From Lentzea sp. NBRC 105346 (lineage in GTDB: Bacteria > Actinomycetota > Actinomycetes > Mycobacteriales > Pseudonocardiaceae), in assembly GCF_030269605.1 (NCBI RefSeq), contig NZ_BSTQ01000013.1, positions 220,215-284,214 on the forward strand: a stretch of DNA of 64,000 nucleotides, given 5' to 3'. Under the pieces are notes generated by a model. It did not search any database. It was not told the origin of the DNA and saw only the letters and a list, made by a program, of their open reading frames with translations. Below are positions 1-7,691 of this stretch, piece by piece (position 1 is the first letter of the stretch; the number at the start of each line of letters is the position of its first letter). Position numbers and translations under genes: made by a program.

Positions 1-1027
1 GGCTCTCGAACGACACGAACTTGCGCTCGGCCGCGTTGTACAACCAAGGCGACTGCGCCACCGGGTGCCAGTACTCCTTCCATCCCGGAGTGGCGCGCAA
101 CTTCTGCACGTCGGTGTACCCGTCAACCCAGAAGGTGCTCTCGTACGGCTGGTAAAGCCCGTGCTGCGACCCCTCAGAGCGAACGACGAACCCACGCCCG
201 TAGAACGGCACCCCGAGCACCATCTTCCGAGGCGACACCCCGTGCCGCTCGTAGTACTCGACGGCCCGCACCACGTTGTTCCACTTGCGATCCGCCCGCG
301 GCATCGGGTCGGCGGCGACCTCGCGCATGGGTGCGTTGAACGTCGCCACGGGCGAGAACCCGGTACCCATGTCGTAGGTCATCACGTTGATGAAGTCCAA
401 AACGCCGGCCAACGCACCGAGTTCGAAACTGCGCGCCGGGTCGTAAGAACCGTCGGTCTGCAGCCGGCCGGTCGGCAGGGCCGCGGTGACCAGACGGGAT
501 CCCAGCGCACGCTTGAAGTCCTGCGCCAGCAACGTCATGTTGTGCTTGTCCTCGGGCCGGTCCTTGATGTCGGCCGGACCTCCGTAGACCGGGAACTCCC
601 AGTCGATGTCGAGACCGTCGAACGTCCGGTCGCGGAAGAAGAGATCCACACAGGACTGAACGAGGGTCTGCCGCGAAGCGGAAGTCAGAGCGGCGTCCGA
701 GAACCCGCCCGCACCCCAGCCGCCCAGCGAGATCAACGCCTTCAGGGAAGGCTTGCGCTGCTTCAGCGCGCGGATGTCGGCGAAATCGCGCGCGGCCGTG
801 GGAGCGGGCATCACGCACTTGCCGTTCTCGATCAACGCGAAGGCGTAGAACAGATGCGTGATGGGTGTGTCGGTCGGGATGGCGGAGATGGGGTAGCTCT
901 CGCTGTACCAGTTGCCGTAGTAGGCGCCGACAATTCGTGGTGGGGCCGACGAAGCAACGGGCGACAGGCCGATCGAGACGGAGAGGGCGGCCAACGCGAC
1001 CGCCAAAGTCTTGCGCAGCAACGACAT
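1..1027 (-). CDS. secreted GH18 chitinase (C-terminal end outside window)
   Basis: Glycoside hydrolase family 18 chitinase, hydrolysing chitin outside the cell. The 342 visible residues begin with a Sec-type signal peptide (about 1-28, ending near VASSA). The GH18 catalytic motif DGLDIDWEF lies at about 137-145, with the acid/base Glu at about 144. The SLGGWGAGGF substrate-loop motif is near residue 100. The ATG at 1025-1027 has GGAGG a few bases upstream. The gene runs off the left edge, so any binding domain at the C-terminus is unseen. A DasR-type operator and a promoter lie just upstream, tying it to the GlcNAc genes behind it. The family call is firm; the exact product (endo- or exo-acting) is not. 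Confidence 0.93.
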   Translation of the reverse strand, partial: MSLLRKTLAVALAALSVSIGLSPVASSAPPRIVGAYYGNWYSESYPISAIPTDTPITHLFYAFALIENGKCVMPAPTAARDFADIRALKQRKPSLKALISLGGWGAGGFSDAALTSASRQTLVQSCVDLFFRDRTFDGLDIDWEFPVYGGPADIKDRPEDKHNMTLLAQDFKRALGSRLVTAALPTGRLQTDGSYDPARSFELGALAGVLDFINVMTYDMGTGFSPVATFNAPMREVAADPMPRADRKWNNVVRAVEYYERHGVSPRKMVLGVPFYGRGFVVRSEGSQHGLYQPYESTFWVDGYTDVQKLRATPGWKEYWHPVAQSPWLYNAAERKFVSFES

Positions 1028-1082
1028 CAGGGCCTCCAGCCACTGGTTTAGACCAAAACCTAGGGCTGGAGACCCTGATGTC
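1023..1082. repeat. 18-bp inverted repeat flanking the chitinase operator
   Basis: The arms 1023-1040 and 1065-1082 are reverse complements at 17 of 18 positions. They enclose 24 bp that contain the DasR-type site. One arm covers the chitinase RBS and start codon; the other covers the -10/-35 spacer. It is probably a DNA-level symmetry or a duplicated and inverted segment, because the distal arm lies upstream of the predicted transcription start. Confidence 0.75.
1042..1057. promoter_or_regulatory. DasR-responsive element (dre) at the chitinase promoter
   Basis: The sequence ACTGGTTTAGACCAAA matches the DasR operator consensus (ACTGGTCTAGACCACT) at its palindromic core TGGTYTAGACCA. DasR is the GntR-family sensor of GlcN-6-P that represses chitinase and nag genes in actinomycetes. 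The site lies just downstream of the predicted -10, where bound repressor would block transcription. The assignment is by consensus only. Confidence 0.75.
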
Positions 1083-1086
1083 ACAA
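1057..1086 (-). promoter_or_regulatory. predicted chitinase promoter
   Basis: Read on the minus strand, a -35 TTGTGA (1081-1086) and a -10 TAGGTT (1057-1062) are separated by 18 bp. The dre begins at the downstream edge of the -10. The start codon is about 30 nt downstream of the -10. Confidence 0.5.
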
Positions 1087-1101
1087 GGCAACGAAAGTCG
1101 G

Positions 1102-1779
1102 CTAATCCTCCACGCGCGGAAGGACCTGCGTTGCGCCGTTCATGGCCTTTTTCTCCTTGCGCGCCTTGATCACCTCGATGATGATCGGCACGACCGAGAG
1201 CAGCGCGATGGCGACGAGGGTCAGTTCGAGGTTCTTGCGGATGAAGTCGACGCGGCCCAGGAAGTAGCCCAGCACCGTCAGGCCGGCCGCCCACGCGACA
1301 CCGCCGATGAACGAGTACGTGAAGTACGTCTTCTTGTCCATCCGGCCCACACCGGCCATCGCGGTGATGAACGTGCGCACGATCGGGACGAAGCGCGCCA
1401 TGACGATCGCGCGCGCGCCGTACTTCTCGAAGAACTCGTGCGTCTTCTCGACGTACTCCTTCTTGAACAGCTTGGAGTCCGGCTTGTTGAACAACGCCGG
1501 GCCGATGCGCTGACCGATGAAGTAGCCGCAGACGTTGCCGAGCATCGCGCACACCGTGAGCAGCACGCAGACCAGCCACAGTGGCGTCTGGATGTGTTGT
1601 GCCGCGACGAAGAGTCCCGCGGTGAACAACAGGGAGTCGCCGGGCAGGAAGAAACCGATGAGCAGACCGCACTCGGCGAACACGATCAGGCACAGCCCGA
1701 GGAGCATCCACGGACCGAGCATCGTGAGGAGTTTTTCGGCATCCAGCCAGTCAGGGCCAAGCGCAATCGTCACGGGCAC
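1102..1779 (-). CDS. DedA family membrane protein
   Basis: 225-residue multi-pass membrane protein of the DedA / SNARE-associated (VTT) family, thought to move lipid carriers across the membrane. The N-terminal helix with the conserved FAECGLLIGFFLPGDS region (about residues 34-49) and the later GxxxR-type segment FVPIVRTF are visible. About five hydrophobic segments and a basic C-terminal tail follow. It lies 11 bp downstream of a small membrane protein gene and is probably the last gene of the nag operon. A second GTG at 1773 is an alternative start and sits seven bases downstream of a TACCGT box. Substrate unknown. Confidence 0.9.
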   Translation of the reverse strand: MPVTIALGPDWLDAEKLLTMLGPWMLLGLCLIVFAECGLLIGFFLPGDSLLFTAGLFVAAQHIQTPLWLVCVLLTVCAMLGNVCGYFIGQRIGPALFNKPDSKLFKKEYVEKTHEFFEKYGARAIVMARFVPIVRTFITAMAGVGRMDKKTYFTYSFIGGVAWAAGLTVLGYFLGRVDFIRKNLELTLVAIALLSVVPIIIEVIKARKEKKAMNGATQVLPRVED

Positions 1780-1790
1780 AACGGTACAGG

Positions 1791-1988
1791 TCAGTTAAGC
1801 GTGATCACCGCTGCCACCGTGCCCGCGGCCAGGCCCAGCAGCAACGCCAGCAGCAGCACCCACCGTGCGGGCATTCGCTCCCGTTGCTGCTCCGGAACGG
1901 GCACGACGGGCGTCATGCCCGCGTTCGTGCTGGTGGCCTGCCTGCGCAGCGCGTCCGTCAGCACCCGCTCCGGATCTTGCGTCGTCAT
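1791..1988 (-). CDS. small single-pass membrane protein
   Basis: 65-residue protein that I do not recognise. The first 40 residues are polar and include a proline-rich stretch; residues about 43-62 form one strongly hydrophobic helix running to the C-terminus. The ATG overlaps the nagA stop codon (ATGA), so its translation is likely coupled to nagA. The reading frame could be extended upstream, but that part would lie wholly inside nagA; the overlap and the hydrophobic tail support this short form. It may be a small partner of the operon's membrane or transport function, which is inference. Confidence 0.7.
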   Translation of the reverse strand: MTTQDPERVLTDALRRQATSTNAGMTPVVPVPEQQRERMPARWVLLLALLLGLAAGTVAAVITLN

Positions 1989-3145
1989 CAGCTCTTGACC
2001 CACTCGCCCTTGCTCAACACTTCCCGGGGCTTCAATTCTGCATCGAGCACGACGAGGTCCGCCGCGAAACCCGCGCGCAGCTGCCCGGTCTCCTCGCCGA
2101 GGCCCAGCAGGGTCGCCGGACGCGTGGCGGTCGCGTGCACGGCCTCGGACAGCGACAGCCCGCACGAGTTGACGGCGTTGCGGAACGCCATGTCCATCGT
2201 CAGCGTGCTGCCGGCCAGTGCGGCGCCGCCGGCCAGCGTCGGCACGCCGTCCACGACGCGGACCTCCAGGCCGCCGACGTCGTACACGCCGTCGCCGACG
2301 CCAGCGGCCGCGATCGCGTCGGTGATCAGCACGGTCCGGCCGACGCCCGCGTGGTGCGCGGCGAGCCGCACCGCCGTGGGGTGCAGGTGCACGAGGTCAC
2401 AGATCAGCTCGACGGTCACGCGCTCGTCGTCGAGCAGCGCGCCGATCGGGCCCGGCTCGCGGTGGTGCAGCGGCCGCATGCCGTTGAACAGGTGCGTCGC
2501 GACGGACGCGCCCGCGTCGACCGCCGGGCGGACCTGCGCCTCGGTCGCGTCGGTGTGGCCGATCGCGGCGAGCACGCCGTTGTCGACGAGCTGGTGGACG
2601 GCGGCCACCGCGCCCTCGAGCTCGGGGGCGATCGTCACCATGCGGATCGTGCCCTTGCCCGCGTCCAGCAGCTTCGTCACGGACGCCTGGTCCGGCGGGC
2701 ACAGGATGGCCGGGTCGTGCGCGCCGCAGCGCGCGGCCGACAGGAACGGCCCTTCCAGGTGGATGCCGGCGAGCAGCCCGTCCTGCACGAACTCGGCCAG
2801 CGCGGACACCTGGTCGGCGAGCTCCGGGATGGGCCGCGAGACGAGCGATGCGATCTGCGTCGTCGTGCCGTGCCTGCGGTGTGCGGCCGCCGCCTTGCGA
2901 ACCCGCTCCGGGTCGCTGCTGGTGAACGCGTGCCCGCCGCCGCCGTGGCAGTGGATGTCGATGAATCCGGGCACGACCGTGTTGCCGGACACGTCGTGTG
3001 TCGGTCCGTCGGGAGGTACACCGGCACCGACGGCCTGGATGCGGCCCTCGCGCACGCTGATCCATCCCTGCTCGAGCACCCCGTCCGGCGTGACGATCCG
3101 GCCACCGGCCAGCGTCACGTCAACGGGCCCGCCCCACGTGCTCAT
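1988..3145 (-). CDS. nagA: N-acetylglucosamine-6-phosphate deacetylase
   Basis: 385-residue amidohydrolase that converts GlcNAc-6-P to GlcN-6-P and acetate in the cytoplasm, the step that makes the DasR inducer. Visible family motifs, in order: DIHCHGGGGHAF (metal-site start), GIHLEGPFL, GHTDA, THLFNGMRPLHHREPG and the LITDA segment with the catalytic Asp. The ATG at 3143-3145 overlaps the upstream kinase stop (ATGA) and follows GGAGG. Translation upstream of this ATG is a shadow of the kinase gene. Length is normal for the family. Part of the kinase-nagA-small membrane protein operon. Confidence 0.95.
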   Translation of the reverse strand: MSTWGGPVDVTLAGGRIVTPDGVLEQGWISVREGRIQAVGAGVPPDGPTHDVSGNTVVPGFIDIHCHGGGGHAFTSSDPERVRKAAAAHRRHGTTTQIASLVSRPIPELADQVSALAEFVQDGLLAGIHLEGPFLSAARCGAHDPAILCPPDQASVTKLLDAGKGTIRMVTIAPELEGAVAAVHQLVDNGVLAAIGHTDATEAQVRPAVDAGASVATHLFNGMRPLHHREPGPIGALLDDERVTVELICDLVHLHPTAVRLAAHHAGVGRTVLITDAIAAAGVGDGVYDVGGLEVRVVDGVPTLAGGAALAGSTLTMDMAFRNAVNSCGLSLSEAVHATATRPATLLGLGEETGQLRAGFAADLVVLDAELKPREVLSKGEWVKS

Positions 3146-4074
3146 TTGTCCTCCCGGCCTGAAATCTTCGCAAGCGTGTCGATGGCCAGCAGGGCGGCAC
3201 CGAGGCAGCCGGCCTCGTCGCCGAGGGCAGCCAGCCGCAGCTCCGGTCGGCGCTGGAAGGCGATCAGCCCGTCCAGCCGGTCCCGCAACGGCTCGATCAG
3301 CAGGTCTCCTGCCAGGGCGAGGCCGCCGCCGAGCACCACGGCCTCGGGTCCGAGCAGGGTCGCCAGTACCAGGATCCCCCTGGCCAGCGCGTCCACGGCC
3401 TCGTGCCACACGACGACCGCGTCCTGGTCGCCGAGCCGGACCAGATCGGCGACCTCCGCGGCACCGTTCACCGGCTTGCCCGTGCGCACCGAGTACCGCC
3501 GCGCGATCGCGGCCGAGGACGCCACGGTCTCCACGCAACCCGTCTGACCACACCCGCACGGTTCGCCGTGGCCCACGTCCACATGGCCGATCTCGCCCGC
3601 GTACCCGCCGCCGCTGTACAACTTCCCGTCCAGCACGAGCGCACCCGCGATGCCGGTGCCGATCGGCATGATCACCGCGTCCGTGAGCCCCTTGGCGGCG
3701 CCCAGCCGCAGCTCGGCCAGGCCACCCGCGCGTACGTCGTGCCCGAACGCGACCGGCAGGCCCAGGCGTTCCTCGAGCGTCGCGGTGAACGGGAAGTCCT
3801 GCCAGCCGAGGTTGGCGGCGTAGACGCCGACGCCGTTCGCCTCGTCCACGACGCCCGGCACGACCAGGCCGACCGCTTCGACCTGGTGTTCCGAGGAGCG
3901 GCGCAGTTCCTCGACCAGGTCCACCACGACGTCGAGGATCGGGCCGACGGGTCTGGGCGTGGACCGGCGGCTGTGCTTCACCGCCGTCACGCCCGTAGGA
4001 GTGCCGGTGACGAGCGCGGCTTTGGTGTCCGTGCCGCCGACGTCGACGGCGACCACGTGTCTGCTGGGTGCCAC
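3142..4074 (-). CDS. nagK: ROK-family sugar kinase, probable N-acetylglucosamine kinase
   Basis: 310-residue ROK kinase. The N-terminal phosphate loop is VAVDVGGTDTKAAL (about residues 8-21). The zinc-binding ROK signature CGCGQTGCVE lies in the middle, preceded by GEIGHVDVG, whose His also binds zinc. The family phosphorylates glucose, GlcNAc or ManNAc. The overlap with nagA and the dre site upstream favour GlcNAc as substrate, giving a two-step route GlcNAc to GlcNAc-6-P to GlcN-6-P. Glucokinase activity cannot be excluded from sequence alone. First gene of the operon. Confidence 0.85.
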   Translation of the reverse strand: MAPSRHVVAVDVGGTDTKAALVTGTPTGVTAVKHSRRSTPRPVGPILDVVVDLVEELRRSSEHQVEAVGLVVPGVVDEANGVGVYAANLGWQDFPFTATLEERLGLPVAFGHDVRAGGLAELRLGAAKGLTDAVIMPIGTGIAGALVLDGKLYSGGGYAGEIGHVDVGHGEPCGCGQTGCVETVASSAAIARRYSVRTGKPVNGAAEVADLVRLGDQDAVVVWHEAVDALARGILVLATLLGPEAVVLGGGLALAGDLLIEPLRDRLDGLIAFQRRPELRLAALGDEAGCLGAALLAIDTLAKISGREDK

Positions 4075-4103
4075 GAGGTCTGATCCTGCGGCATCAACCG
4101 GCC

Positions 4104-4119
4104 ATTGGTCTATACCAAG
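4104..4119. promoter_or_regulatory. DasR-responsive element upstream of nagK-nagA
   Basis: ATTGGTCTATACCAAG carries a 14-bp palindrome (TTGGTCTATACCAA with a TA centre) matching the dre core TGGTCTANACCA. It is 30-45 nt upstream of the kinase ATG. With the site at the chitinase promoter it implies DasR control of the region. Confidence 0.75.
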
Positions 4120-4178
4120 TACCGGATTGGGGGCGCGCGTCCACCACGTGAAAGCGCTCCACCAGGACGAAAGGTGTG

Positions 4179-4745
4179 TTAACGCCCCGCCATGATCTTC
4201 TGCAACGCGTCCAGCGCGCGGCTCGCCGTGGACTTGACCGTGCCCTTCGAGATGCCGGTCGCCTCGGCGATCTCGGCCTCGGACAGGTCGCCGTAGTAGC
4301 GCAGCACGAGCACCTCGCGCTGACGGGGCGGCAGCTGCTGCAACGCCTTCACCACGGCCTGGTGCTCCGCGGTGAGCATGGCGAGCGACTCGGCCGAACG
4401 GGCGTTGGCCACGTGCGGCGGCGTGTAGTCACGGGCCGTCTTGCGGCGGCGCAGAACGCTGCGCGAGCCGTTCACAACGGCCGTGCGCAGGTAGCCGACC
4501 GCGGCCTGGGCGTCGCGCAGGCCCTTCCAGTTGCGGTGCAGGCCGGTGAACGCCTCCTGCACCACGTCCTCGGCCGTCGCGGGCTCGTCGACCAGCAGCA
4601 GCGCCAGGCGGATCAACCGCATCCGGTGCTGTTTGTACAGGTCTTCCAGCGTCAACGGGCCGGCCGGAGGGGCTGCGACACCGTCCGCGATGCGCAGGTT
4701 GGTCAGCGTGTCCTGCACGCTGCTCGGGGTCTGGTCGCCAACCAC
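4179..4745 (-). CDS. SigE-family RNA polymerase sigma factor
   Basis: 188-residue ECF-like sigma factor. The region 2 helix (YKQHRMRLIRLALLLVD and EDVVQEAFTGLHRNW) is followed by region 4 (LQQLPPRQREVLVLRYYGDL and the helix-turn-helix EIAEATGISKGTVKSTASRA). The GTG at 4743-4745 is chosen because a further upstream extension would run antisense through the divergent YCII gene. No good RBS is seen, so the transcript may be leaderless. No anti-sigma factor is adjacent, unlike the two related sigma genes near 40 and 42 kb. Confidence 0.85.
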   Translation of the reverse strand: MVGDQTPSSVQDTLTNLRIADGVAAPPAGPLTLEDLYKQHRMRLIRLALLLVDEPATAEDVVQEAFTGLHRNWKGLRDAQAAVGYLRTAVVNGSRSVLRRRKTARDYTPPHVANARSAESLAMLTAEHQAVVKALQQLPPRQREVLVLRYYGDLSEAEIAEATGISKGTVKSTASRALDALQKIMAGR

Positions 4746-4784
4746 GAGGAGGACGTTACCGTTCTTCCAGCTACGGAGGTGGAC

Positions 4785-5069
4785 ATGGCCCGCTTTGCGG
4801 TCGAATTGGTGTACGGCCAGAACCGCGACGAACGCCTCGCCGCGCGACCCGCGCACCGCGAGTACATCGCCGCACTGGTCGAACGTGGGGTGGTCCTGCT
4901 GGCCGGTCCCTATACGGACGACCTGGGCGCCTTGATCGTGTACGAAGCCGACGACGAGACCGCGGTGAAGGAGATCATCGCCGGCGACCCGTACTCGTCC
5001 GCCGGTGTGATCACCGAGTGGCGCGTCCACGAGTGGAACACGGTCCTCGGCTCACTTCTCCGCAGCTAG
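4785..5069 (+). CDS. YCII-domain protein
   Basis: 94-residue YciI-like protein (ferredoxin-like fold, dimeric). Conserved features visible are the N-terminal strand MARFAVELVYG, the HREYIAALVERGVVLLAGPY segment with the family His and Gly-Pro, and the EAIIAGDPY-like stretch (KEIIAGDPYSSAGVITEW). Actinobacterial members are mostly of unknown function; some have dehydrochlorinase-like activity. Divergent from the sigma gene, with 39 bp between the start codons, and its last 18 bases overlap the convergent SDR gene. GGAGG precedes the ATG. Confidence 0.85.
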   Translation: MARFAVELVYGQNRDERLAARPAHREYIAALVERGVVLLAGPYTDDLGALIVYEADDETAVKEIIAGDPYSSAGVITEWRVHEWNTVLGSLLRS

Positions 5070-5903
5070 ACCACCGGGGCCGACCAGGCCCGACGTGTCC
5101 GTCTCGGCCATCGCCCGGTCCGCAACCGGCACCGCACCGCCCGAGCGGCGGTCGATCAACGGGGGCAGCAGGGCGCGGAACAGCTTCACCGCGCCCACCC
5201 AGCCGGGCGTGTGCACGGCCCGCGCGCGCCTCTCGATACCCCTGACCACGGCACGGCCGACGGCGGACACCGGGTACTTCTTGCCGAGGATGCCCGGCAT
5301 CGCCGTGCGCATCGGCCCGAAGACGGGGTGCTGGTCAGCGCTGTTGACCATGTCCGTGGCGATCCACGAGAAGTAGGCGACGCCGACGTCCACGCCGAGG
5401 TGCCGGACCTCGGCGCGCAGGCTGTCCGCAAACGCTTCACACCCCGCCTTCGCCGCCGTGTAGCAGGCCATCCCGGGGGTGTGCGCGATCGCGGCCAGCG
5501 ACGACACGACCAGGACGTAGCCGCGGCGGGCGATGACGTGCGGCAGGGCCGTCCGGACGGTTCGCCACACGCCGAGCAGGTTCACCTCGATGACCCGCTC
5601 GAACGCCTTGGGGTCCATCGAACGCACGAACCCGGTCGCGGCGATGCCGGCGTTCGCGACGACGACGTCGATGCCGCCGAAATGCGAAGCGACCTCCGTG
5701 AAGACGCGATCCAGCGCGTCCCAGTCCGTGACGTCCGCTTCCCACGCCTTGCCGCCGGTGCTCGCCGCGACCCGTTCGAGCTGGTCCTTCTCCAGACCCA
5801 CGAGCGCGAGGCGAGCCCCGCGCGCGGCCAGCTGCCTCGCCACCTCGGCGCCGATGCCCCTGGCCGCGCCGGTGATCAGTACCACCTTGCCCGTGACGTC
5901 CAT
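5052..5903 (-). CDS. SDR-family NAD(P)-dependent oxidoreductase
   Basis: 283-residue short-chain dehydrogenase. The Rossmann motif TGAARGIG is near residue 12, the NAG motif ANAG near 85, the catalytic Ser in the VVSSLAAI strand, and Tyr and Lys in YTAAK near 150. The C-terminal extension (LIDRRSGGAVPVADRAM region) resembles actinobacterial SDRs linked to lipid or mycofactocin-independent alcohol metabolism. An in-frame GTG at 5910-5912 would add three residues. A perfect palindrome lies 20 bp upstream, suggesting TetR control. Substrate unknown. Confidence 0.88.
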   Translation of the reverse strand: MDVTGKVVLITGAARGIGAEVARQLAARGARLALVGLEKDQLERVAASTGGKAWEADVTDWDALDRVFTEVASHFGGIDVVVANAGIAATGFVRSMDPKAFERVIEVNLLGVWRTVRTALPHVIARRGYVLVVSSLAAIAHTPGMACYTAAKAGCEAFADSLRAEVRHLGVDVGVAYFSWIATDMVNSADQHPVFGPMRTAMPGILGKKYPVSAVGRAVVRGIERRARAVHTPGWVGAVKLFRALLPPLIDRRSGGAVPVADRAMAETDTSGLVGPGGLAAEK

Positions 5904-5922
5904 GCGAGTCACGGTAACGCAA

Positions 5923-5937
5923 CTTACTCCGAGTAAG
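5923..5937. promoter_or_regulatory. TetR-type palindromic operator upstream of the SDR gene
   Basis: CTTACTC-C-GAGTAAG is a perfect 7+7 inverted repeat around one base, 10-20 nt upstream of the possible SDR starts. The shape and the TTACTC/GAGTAA half-sites are typical of TetR/AcrR operators. No regulator gene is adjacent; the TetR gene at 41 kb is too distant to assign. Confidence 0.55.
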
Positions 5938-5948
5938 CTACTGGCAAG

Positions 5949-6866
5949 TTAAATTACATCCAGGCGGGTGGTGTCGATGTCGAGCGTCAGGACCGGCAGC
6001 AGGTCTTCCAGCTGTTCGACGGTCCGGGCGCTGGCGATCGGGGACGCCACCGTCGGCCGGTTCGCGAGCCAGGCCAGCGCCACCGCGGCGACCGTCGTGC
6101 CGTGTTGTTCGGCCAGGTCGTCGAGGATCTCCAACGTCTTCAGGCCGTGCTCGTCGAGGTACTTCGACGCGGCGGCCGCGCGGGCGCTGTCGACCTCGAC
6201 GCCCGGCCGGTACTTGCCGGTCAGAAAGCCCTTCGCGAGACCCCAGTAGGGCACCGTCCGCAGGCCGTGGTCGCGGACGACGGCCTCCAGGTCACCCTCG
6301 TACTGCTGGCGGGCGACCAGGTTGTACTCCGGCTGCAGCGCGACGAACTTCGCGAAGCCCTCGCGTTCGGAGATCTCCAGCGCCTCCCGCAGCCGGGCCG
6401 CGCTGATGTTCGACGCCGCGATGTAGCGGACCTTGCCGTCGCGGACGAGCCGGTCGTACGCCGCCAGCGACTCCTCGAGCGGCGTCGCCGGGTCGTCGCG
6501 GTGGGAGTAGTACAGGTCGATGTGGTCGACGCCGAGCCGCTTCAGCGACGCCTCGGCGGCGGCCTCGATCGTGCCGGCCCGCTGGTTGTCGAAGCCCTTC
6601 AGCATGCCGACCTTGGTGGCCACGACGATCTCGTCGCGGTTGCCGCGCCGGGCCAGCCAGCGGCCGATGATCTCCTCGGACTCGCCGCCGGAGTTGCCTT
6701 CGGCCCAGGCCGAGTACACGTCCGCGGTGTCGACGAAGTTGCCGCCCGCCGCGTGGAAGGCGTCCAGGACCGCGAACGACTGCTGCTCGTCCGCGGTCCA
6801 GCCGAACACGTTGCCGCCGAGGCACAGGCGGGAGATTTCCAGATCGGTCGTGCTCAATTTCGGCAT
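5949..6866 (-). CDS. aldo/keto reductase
   Basis: 305-residue NADPH-dependent aldo/keto reductase (YajO/Tas-like subgroup), cytoplasmic TIM barrel. Catalytic tetrad candidates are visible: Asp in FVDTADVYS, Tyr in the same motif, Lys in VATKVG and His in YYSHRDDP. The phosphate-binding C-terminal stretch is NRPTVASPIASARTVEQL. The start is the ATG at 6864-6866; a TAGGTT box lies exactly six bases upstream, consistent with a leaderless transcript. It diverges from the F420-type gene with 36 bp between start codons. Physiological substrate unknown. Confidence 0.9.
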   Translation of the reverse strand: MPKLSTTDLEISRLCLGGNVFGWTADEQQSFAVLDAFHAAGGNFVDTADVYSAWAEGNSGGESEEIIGRWLARRGNRDEIVVATKVGMLKGFDNQRAGTIEAAAEASLKRLGVDHIDLYYSHRDDPATPLEESLAAYDRLVRDGKVRYIAASNISAARLREALEISEREGFAKFVALQPEYNLVARQQYEGDLEAVVRDHGLRTVPYWGLAKGFLTGKYRPGVEVDSARAAAASKYLDEHGLKTLEILDDLAEQHGTTVAAVALAWLANRPTVASPIASARTVEQLEDLLPVLTLDIDTTRLDVI

Positions 6867-6902
6867 ACTACGAACCTACCGTTTTCAACGTGAGGGGTCG
6901 AC

Positions 6903-7691
6903 ATGTTCGGGGAGTACGGGGTCTGGCTGCGCCAGGACGTCTGGGTGGAGCGTCCGGACCTTGCCGCTGAACTGGAGGAACAGGGGTTCGGCACGGTCTG
7001 GGTCGGCGGCTCGCCGGAGGGTGACCTCGTCGTACCCGAGCAGCTGCTCGGGCACACCAGGACGATCACGGTCGCGACCGGGATCGTCAACGTCTGGACG
7101 GCCGGCGCGGCCGACGTCACCCGGTCGTTCCACAGGGTGGGAAACGATCGGCTCGTGCTCGGCGTCGGCGCGGGGCACCACGTCAACCGCGGGTACACCA
7201 AGCCGTACACGAAGCTCGTGTCGTACCTCGACGAGCTCGACGTGCCTTCGTCGCGGCTCGTGCTGGCCGCGCTCGGGCCCAAGGTGCTGCGGCTGGCCGC
7301 CGAGCGCACGGCGGGCGCGCACCCGTACCTGGGGCCGCGTACGCACACGGAACTCGCCCGCTCGGTCATCGGTGACCGCGAGCTGGCGCCCGAGGTGACC
7401 GTGGTGGTCGAGGACGACCCGGTGCCGGCGCGGGCGGCGGCACGGGAGTTCCTGAAGACCTACCTGGCGCTGCCGAACTACACGAACAACTGGCTGCGCC
7501 ACGGGTTCACCGAGGCGGACTTCGCGAACGGCGGTTCCGACCGTCTGGTCGACGAGCTGATCGCGTGGGGTACGCCCGAGGAGATCGCCGCGCGGCTGGA
7601 GGAACACCGGCGGCTGGGGGCGAGCCATGTGGCCGTCCAGTCGCTGAACGGCCACTACGACTTGCTCGCCAAGGCGCTCAGGCTGCGGTGA
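6903..7691 (+). CDS. LLM-class F420-dependent oxidoreductase
   Basis: 262-residue luciferase-like monooxygenase-fold protein. The start MFGEYGVWLRQDVW and the early GFGTVWVGGSPEGDL region fit the TIGR03620-type F420-dependent subgroup of actinobacteria. VATGIVNVWTAGAADV and RLVLGVGAGHH are the conserved barrel strands. The C-terminal LGASHVAVQSL strand closes the barrel. It would use coenzyme F420H2 for hydride transfer; this is known of the family and not shown here. GAGGGG precedes the ATG. Its 3' end overlaps the convergent DUF427 gene by 14 bases. Confidence 0.85.
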   Translation: MFGEYGVWLRQDVWVERPDLAAELEEQGFGTVWVGGSPEGDLVVPEQLLGHTRTITVATGIVNVWTAGAADVTRSFHRVGNDRLVLGVGAGHHVNRGYTKPYTKLVSYLDELDVPSSRLVLAALGPKVLRLAAERTAGAHPYLGPRTHTELARSVIGDRELAPEVTVVVEDDPVPARAAAREFLKTYLALPNYTNNWLRHGFTEADFANGGSDRLVDELIAWGTPEEIAARLEEHRRLGASHVAVQSLNGHYDLLAKALRLR

